Below are positions 15,326 through 18,310 of a DNA stretch of 18,310 nt, piece after piece; within the stretch, counting starts at the first letter, position 1, and each line of letters begins with the position of its first letter. This DNA is from Armatimonadota bacterium (lineage in GTDB: Bacteria > Armatimonadota > UBA10988), in NCBI GenBank assembly GCA_016183835.1, contig JACPDV010000490.1, positions 1 through 18,310 on the forward strand. The letters are read 5' to 3'. Under the pieces are notes generated by a model, which was given only the letters and a program-made list of their open reading frames with translations, had not been told where the DNA came from and searched no databases. Both the position numbers and the translations under genes were made by a program.

Positions 15326-15443
15326 CCTGATCTCCCCAGGGGCCGGGAACCTTGGCAGACGGCTCACGGTTCCGTGGCGGCGACAACGGGCCACTCGCCA
15401 CCATGGTTGGCCGCGGACGCCCGTCGGAAAGGAACGGCCGCTG
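15326..15443. promoter_or_regulatory. Divergent intergenic region with inverted repeat
   Basis: This 118-base spacer lies between the divergent starts at 15325 (minus) and 15444 (plus), so it should hold promoters for both transcripts. A short inverted pair, GGAACC and GGTTCC, is found at about 15346-15372 and could be an operator half-site pair. No convincing -35/-10 boxes are visible. Confidence 0.4.
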
Positions 15444-15722
15444 ATGCGACACGCGCTGTGCAACCTGGCCGCCGTGCTGATTCCCGGCCTCGCCGCCGTT
15501 TCCGCGTGGGCCTCTGGAACCGAAGATGACGGCGCCGCGCCGCCGCCGGCCGCCACCCACACCGCCGCGCCGGGAGTGCAGTGGAGGCCGCCGCCCCCGC
15601 GAAGCCGGCTTCCGACCACTCGACGCCTGCTGGTGCCGGCCGATCCGTCCGGCCCAGTGACCGCTGTGCCGCGCTTCCGGCTGTGGGACGAATCCTCGAA
15701 GCCCACCCGCCGGAGAAGGTAG
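15444..15722 (+). CDS. Small exported proline-rich protein, unknown function
   Basis: The 92-residue frame begins with a signal peptide (MRHALCNLAAVLIPGLAAVS then AWASG), followed by an acidic and alanine/proline-rich stretch and a basic C terminus. AAAGGAA precedes the ATG at 15444. The stop lies 6 bases before the TVP38 gene, which supports a real first gene of an operon. Its mature N terminus (ASGTEDDG) resembles that of the CVVC protein (ASGNEEPS), perhaps from a shared signal-peptide ancestry. It has one Cys, inside the signal peptide, and no recognised domain. The upstream extension of the frame is not supported. Confidence 0.55.
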   Translation: MRHALCNLAAVLIPGLAAVSAWASGTEDDGAAPPPAATHTAAPGVQWRPPPPRSRLPTTRRLLVPADPSGPVTAVPRFRLWDESSKPTRRRR

Positions 15723-15728
15723 CCAACC

Positions 15729-16460
15729 ATGAATCGGGAGAAGCTGCGGCAGCTTGCGCCGCGGATCGGCTTGGTCCTGCTGGTCATTGCCGCCCTGGTG
15801 GCGGCCAAAATGATGGGCCTGGGACACGTGCTCAGTTTCGAAGGCGTCAAGCAGGGCCGCGAGCAGTTGTGGGCCTACGCCAGCCAGCACTACCTCGGCG
15901 CCACGCTGCTGTTCATCGCACTCTACGCCGTGCTGACCACCTTCAGCCTGCCGGGTGCCGTGGCGCTGTCCGTCGCCAGCGGCTTGGTGTTCGGCGTGGT
16001 GCTGGGCAGCCTGTACACCAACGTCGGCGCTACGCTCGGCGCGACCGGCGCCTTCCTGCTCAGCCGGTACGTCATCGGCGAGTGGGTGCAGAAGCGGTTC
16101 GGCGCGGGCACGCTCGGCAAGATCAACCACGAGATCGAGCTCAACGGCGCCAGCTACCTGTTGGTCATGCGCCTGGTGGCGCTGTTCCCGTTCTACTTCG
16201 TGAACGTGGCCGCCGGCCTCACCCGGGTGCGGCTGCGGACCTTCATCTGGACCACCTCGCTCGGCACACTGCCCGGCACGGCGGTCTTCGCCTACGGCGG
16301 CTCACGACTGCAGACCATCAACAGCATCGGCGACATCTTCACACCGCAGGTGTTCCTGGCCTTCCTGTTGCTGGGCCTGCTCGGCGCCGTGCCGGTGGCG
16401 GTACAGAAGGTGCGCAGACGCCGCGCTGCCACGACGGTCGTGTTCCCGACTGGAGAGTGA
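15729..16460 (+). CDS. TVP38/TMEM64 family (VTT domain) membrane protein
   Basis: The 243-residue protein has about six hydrophobic segments and the VTT/SNARE-associated domain: TTFSLPGAVALSVASGLVFG, then GATLGATGAFLLSRYVIGEW with the conserved G-x-x-x-A/G-F-x-x-S/G-R-Y, and RLVALFPFYFVNVAAGLTRV with the re-entrant-loop FP motif. Family members (DedA-related) are thought to move lipids or small substrates across the membrane. AAGGT lies before the ATG. It is followed after three bases by the DUF547 gene. In other genomes TVP38 is often fused with or next to an FAD oxidoreductase of the type at 7728-9134; here they are separate and on opposite strands. Confidence 0.92.
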   Translation: MNREKLRQLAPRIGLVLLVIAALVAAKMMGLGHVLSFEGVKQGREQLWAYASQHYLGATLLFIALYAVLTTFSLPGAVALSVASGLVFGVVLGSLYTNVGATLGATGAFLLSRYVIGEWVQKRFGAGTLGKINHEIELNGASYLLVMRLVALFPFYFVNVAAGLTRVRLRTFIWTTSLGTLPGTAVFAYGGSRLQTINSIGDIFTPQVFLAFLLLGLLGAVPVAVQKVRRRRAATTVVFPTGE

Positions 16461-16463
16461 CCC

Positions 16464-17306
16464 ATGAACGCGTTGTCTCGACTCACCGGCCTGGCTTGCC
16501 TCCTGCTCCTGGCGGGATGCGCGAGATCAGTCACCTCCGCAGCGAGTGCGCCGCCCGTGTCGTTGGTCGCAGCGGGTCAAGCAACCGCCGACCCGACGCC
16601 GGACTACGGCGTGCACGCGCCCTTCGACAAGCTGCTGCAAGCTAACGTCCGCGACGGTCTCGTAAGCTACGCCGGCCTCGACGGCAGCCCCGAGTTCGCC
16701 ACCTATCTGCAAACGCTGCGCACCACCGATCCGGCGTCGCTGACCGAGCCGGCCGCAAAGATGGCGTTCTACCTCAATGCCTACAACGCGCTGGTCATCG
16801 CGGATATCGTGGCCGGCAAGCAAGCCGGACACTATCGCGGCGTCGGCGAGTTCGCGTCCAGCGAGGGGTCGAGCCTCAAGCGCTTCTTCAAGGAGACCAG
16901 GCACCAGCTCGGCGGCCGGGACATGACGCTCGACCAGATCGAGACCCTGATCCGTGAGACCTTCCACGACCCGCGGGTCCACGCCGCTGTGAACTGCGCG
17001 AGCCGGAGCTGTCCGCCGCTCCAATCGCACGCCTGGCCGGTCAACGGCGGGGCGCTCGACCGCCGCCTGGACGAGGCCATGCGGCAGTTCATCAGCAACC
17101 CCTCGCGCAACACCATCGACCCGGCGGGCCGGCGCCTCGCGCTGTCCCAGATCTTCAAGTGGTACGCCTCGGACTTCGGCGCCGGCGAAGCTGCCCTGCG
17201 CGCCTATCTTGCCCACTACCTGGAGGGCGACCGGAAGCAGTTGCTCCAGGACGCTACCGTGCCGATCTCCTATCTGAAGTACGATTGGGCGCTGAACGGG
17301 CGGTGA
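16464..17306 (+). CDS. DUF547 domain lipoprotein
   Basis: The 280-residue protein starts with a lipoprotein signal (LTGLACLLLLAGCARS, lipidation Cys19). The DUF547 domain covers about 45-270, with KMAFYLNAYNALVIADIVAG (about 99-118), DPRVHAAVNCASRSCPPL (about 169-186, with Cys178 and Cys183) and LSQIFKWYASDF. The domain's biochemical role is not established, although its conserved N and C residues resemble a papain-like or transglutaminase-like fold. The ATG follows the TVP38 stop after three bases, so the two are cotranscribed. This pairing recurs near ArsS-type clusters, which is the main functional hint. Confidence 0.9.
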   Translation: MNALSRLTGLACLLLLAGCARSVTSAASAPPVSLVAAGQATADPTPDYGVHAPFDKLLQANVRDGLVSYAGLDGSPEFATYLQTLRTTDPASLTEPAAKMAFYLNAYNALVIADIVAGKQAGHYRGVGEFASSEGSSLKRFFKETRHQLGGRDMTLDQIETLIRETFHDPRVHAAVNCASRSCPPLQSHAWPVNGGALDRRLDEAMRQFISNPSRNTIDPAGRRLALSQIFKWYASDFGAGEAALRAYLAHYLEGDRKQLLQDATVPISYLKYDWALNGR

Positions 17307-17329
17307 GGACGGCTTTGGGCTTCGATAGT

Positions 17330-17352
17330 CCGCACCTCCTTCGCTGGTGCGG
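17330..17352 (+). terminator. Weak hairpin after the DUF547 gene
   Basis: CCGCACC (17330-17336) and GGTGCGG (17346-17352) form a 7-bp stem with a nine-base loop, 23 bases past the DUF547 stop. No T-run follows. It may end the TVP38/DUF547 transcript ahead of the mer promoter. Confidence 0.35.
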
Positions 17353-17421
17353 CGGCCCGGCTTGGAGAGGCCGGCCGCGCTGCGCGGAGATCGTCGCAAC
17401 CAAATCACAATAAACTGGGAC

Positions 17422-17453
17422 TTGCCCTGTACCTGGGTACAGGGTGTTAGCCT
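17422..17453 (+). promoter_or_regulatory. MerR-type promoter/operator of the mer operon
   Basis: The dyad CCCTGTACCTGGGTACAGGG (17425-17444) has perfect 9-bp arms around a two-base centre and contains GTAC-N4-GTAC, the core of the classical mercury operator. It lies between a -35 box TTGCCC (17422-17427) and a -10 region TTAGCCT (17447-17453). The spacing is 19-20 bp, longer than normal, as required for promoters that MerR untwists when it binds mercury. It reads toward merR, so the regulator controls itself and the downstream genes from one promoter. Confidence 0.9.
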
Positions 17454-17473
17454 GAGAATCAAGGATGAGTCGT

Positions 17474-17878
17474 ATGTCCGGTCAGACCATTGGGCAAGTG
17501 GCGCGCCAAGCCGGCGTCGGCCTTGAAACCGTGCGCTTCTACGAGCGTGAAGGCCTCCTGGCCGCACCCCCGCGCAACGCCCAGGGGCACCGGTTGTTCC
17601 CCGCCGAGACCGTGCGGCGGATCCGCTTCATCAAACGTGGTCAAGAGCTCGGCTTCACCCTGTCCGAGCTGCGCGACCTATTGGATTTGCGCATCACAGG
17701 CCAGGCGTCTTGCGGCGAGGTGCGACAGCGAGCGCTCCAGAAGATCGAGGTGATCGACCGGAAGCTGGCCGCCTTGCACCGGATGCGGGAAGCGCTGGCA
17801 GCCCTGGTGTCCGAGTGCGACGAAGGCTCTGATATCGCGGCCTGTCCCATCCTCGAAGCGCTCGACGAAGCGCCCTGA
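17474..17878 (+). CDS. merR: Mercury-responsive transcriptional regulator MerR
   Basis: The 134-residue protein starts with the winged helix-turn-helix of the MerR family (TIGQVARQAGVGLETVRFYE then REGLL), followed by RIRFIKRGQELGFTLSELRD and the dimerisation helix. Three cysteines lie at 80, 115 and 124. Their spacings of 35 and 9 equal those of Cys82, Cys117 and Cys126 that bind Hg(II) in Tn501 MerR, and the last has the CPIL context. This points to mercury rather than copper, zinc or lead. An ATG at 17465 is also in frame, but AAGGA at 17461 serves the ATG at 17474 at a normal distance. The gene is codirectional with its target genes, unlike the divergent Tn21/Tn501 arrangement. Confidence 0.92.
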   Translation: MSGQTIGQVARQAGVGLETVRFYEREGLLAAPPRNAQGHRLFPAETVRRIRFIKRGQELGFTLSELRDLLDLRITGQASCGEVRQRALQKIEVIDRKLAALHRMREALAALVSECDEGSDIAACPILEALDEAP

Positions 17879-17890
17879 AAGGAGACCGTC

Positions 17891-18163
17891 ATGTCCGAAA
17901 CGCGTACGCGGAAGATCCAGATCTTCAGCGCCGGTTGCCCCATCTGCGAAGCCAGCGTTGCGCTGGTCCGCGAGACGGCCTGCCCGTCCTGCGAGATCAG
18001 CGTCCACGACATGCACGACGAAGCGGGCCCGGCACGTGCCCGACAGCTCGGCGTCGTGTCGCTCCCGGCGGTGGCGGTGGACGGCAAGCTGGCGTCCTGC
18101 TGTGAGGGCCGCCAGATGACCGTGGCGGCCCTCCGGGAGGCCGGCATCGGCGTTCCACGCTGA
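17891..18163 (+). CDS. Small thioredoxin-like cysteine-rich protein in the mer operon
   Basis: The 90-residue protein looks like a minimal thioredoxin/glutaredoxin fold: strand KIQIFSA, then GCPICEASVALV (CxxC at 16-19), a second ACPSCEISVHDM (CxxC at 31-34), and GVVSLPAVAVDGKLASCC with a cis-proline and a vicinal cysteine pair. It has no signal peptide. AAAGGAG lies before the ATG, 12 bases after merR. Its place between merR and merT suggests a cytoplasmic carrier of Hg(II) or a reductant for mercury-blocked thiols, an analogue of MerP function but not homologous to MerP (no GMTCxxC motif). The exact role is inferred. Confidence 0.82.
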   Translation: MSETRTRKIQIFSAGCPICEASVALVRETACPSCEISVHDMHDEAGPARARQLGVVSLPAVAVDGKLASCCEGRQMTVAALREAGIGVPR

Positions 18164-18225
18164 GGCGGCCGACAGAGGGCCGGTCGGGCACGCAAGCCGT
18201 CGCCCGGCCGGCCCCGGGAGAGACC

Positions 18226-18310
18226 ATGAACTCGCGAAGGCTGACCTTATCGGCGATTGGCGCGGCCCTGCTGGCCTCCGCCTGCTGCACCGTCCCGGCC
18301 CTGCTCGCCT
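18226..18310 (+). CDS. merT: Mercuric transport protein MerT, N-terminal fragment (runs off the right edge)
   Basis: Only 28 codons are visible: a short basic start, then LSAIGAALLASACCTVPALL, which is the first membrane helix of MerT with its vicinal Cys pair that takes up Hg(II) from the periplasm. GGGAG lies before the ATG at 18226, 62 bases after the previous gene. The remainder of the gene and any merP/merA are beyond the edge. A MerT-like family member with another metal substrate is the alternative. Confidence 0.8.
   Translation, partial: MNSRRLTLSAIGAALLASACCTVPALLA

Noticed and set aside
1..18310. CRISPR arrays, tRNA/rRNA genes, transposases, integrases
   Set aside because: No regular short repeats with spacers, no cloverleaf-like or rRNA sequence and no recombinase protein were seen on either strand.

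Overview
The window is high-GC DNA from a bacterium with a Gram-negative type envelope. This is suggested by several lipoprotein and signal-peptide proteins carrying redox CxxC domains, a DsbD-type periplasmic domain and a MerT-like mercury importer. I cannot place the phylum. The codon usage looks uniform, and there is no integrase, transposase, tRNA, rRNA or CRISPR array.

Layout. The left two thirds is almost entirely minus-strand. Read in the direction of transcription it runs: a polytopic mannosyltransferase-like gene broken by a frameshift (15325-14086); a family 2-like glycosyltransferase of the rSAM/selenodomain-associated type (14089-13235); a HEAT-repeat/thioredoxin fusion (12363-11155); the radical SAM protein ArsS (11000-10053); a lipoprotein peroxiredoxin-like protein (10020-9205); a MerA-like FAD disulfide oxidoreductase (9134-7728); a small membrane protein (7702-7277); the arsenite methyltransferase ArsM (7200-6139); an AhpD-like CxxC protein (6110-5580); a hybrid histidine kinase (5276-3303); a membrane-anchored YyaL-type thioredoxin/glycosidase-fold protein fused to a DsbD-alpha-like domain (3249-880); and the 5' end of a SNF2/HelZ-type helicase (503 to the left edge). 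The plus strand carries an exported CVVC protein (12634-13167), a likely operon of small exported protein, TVP38/TMEM64 protein and DUF547 lipoprotein (15444-17306), and the start of a mercury operon: merR, a small thioredoxin-like gene and a truncated merT (17474 to the right edge).

How the genes may work together. ArsM, ArsS, the TIGR04283-like glycosyltransferase, the FAD oxidoreductase, the TVP38 protein and the DUF547 protein make up the kind of set found in arsenosugar-type biosynthesis neighbourhoods. Arsenite would be methylated (ArsM), the dimethylarsenical adenosylated (ArsS), and the product possibly glycosylated or otherwise elaborated. Unusually, the set is packed with thiol-redox proteins: at least six different CxxC active sites, several predicted to lie outside the cytoplasm. 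It also directly adjoins a mercury-responsive operon with a textbook MerR operator. No arsR, arsC, arsB or acr3 gene is present, so if this is an arsenic locus it is a biosynthetic or redox one rather than an efflux one.

Two structural points matter for annotation. The intergenic DNA on both sides of the HEAT/thioredoxin gene carries a diverged two-block direct repeat, which artificially extends the arsS reading frame; the likely arsS start is a GTG at 11000. The mannosyltransferase gene needs a one-base frame correction near 14827 to be intact.
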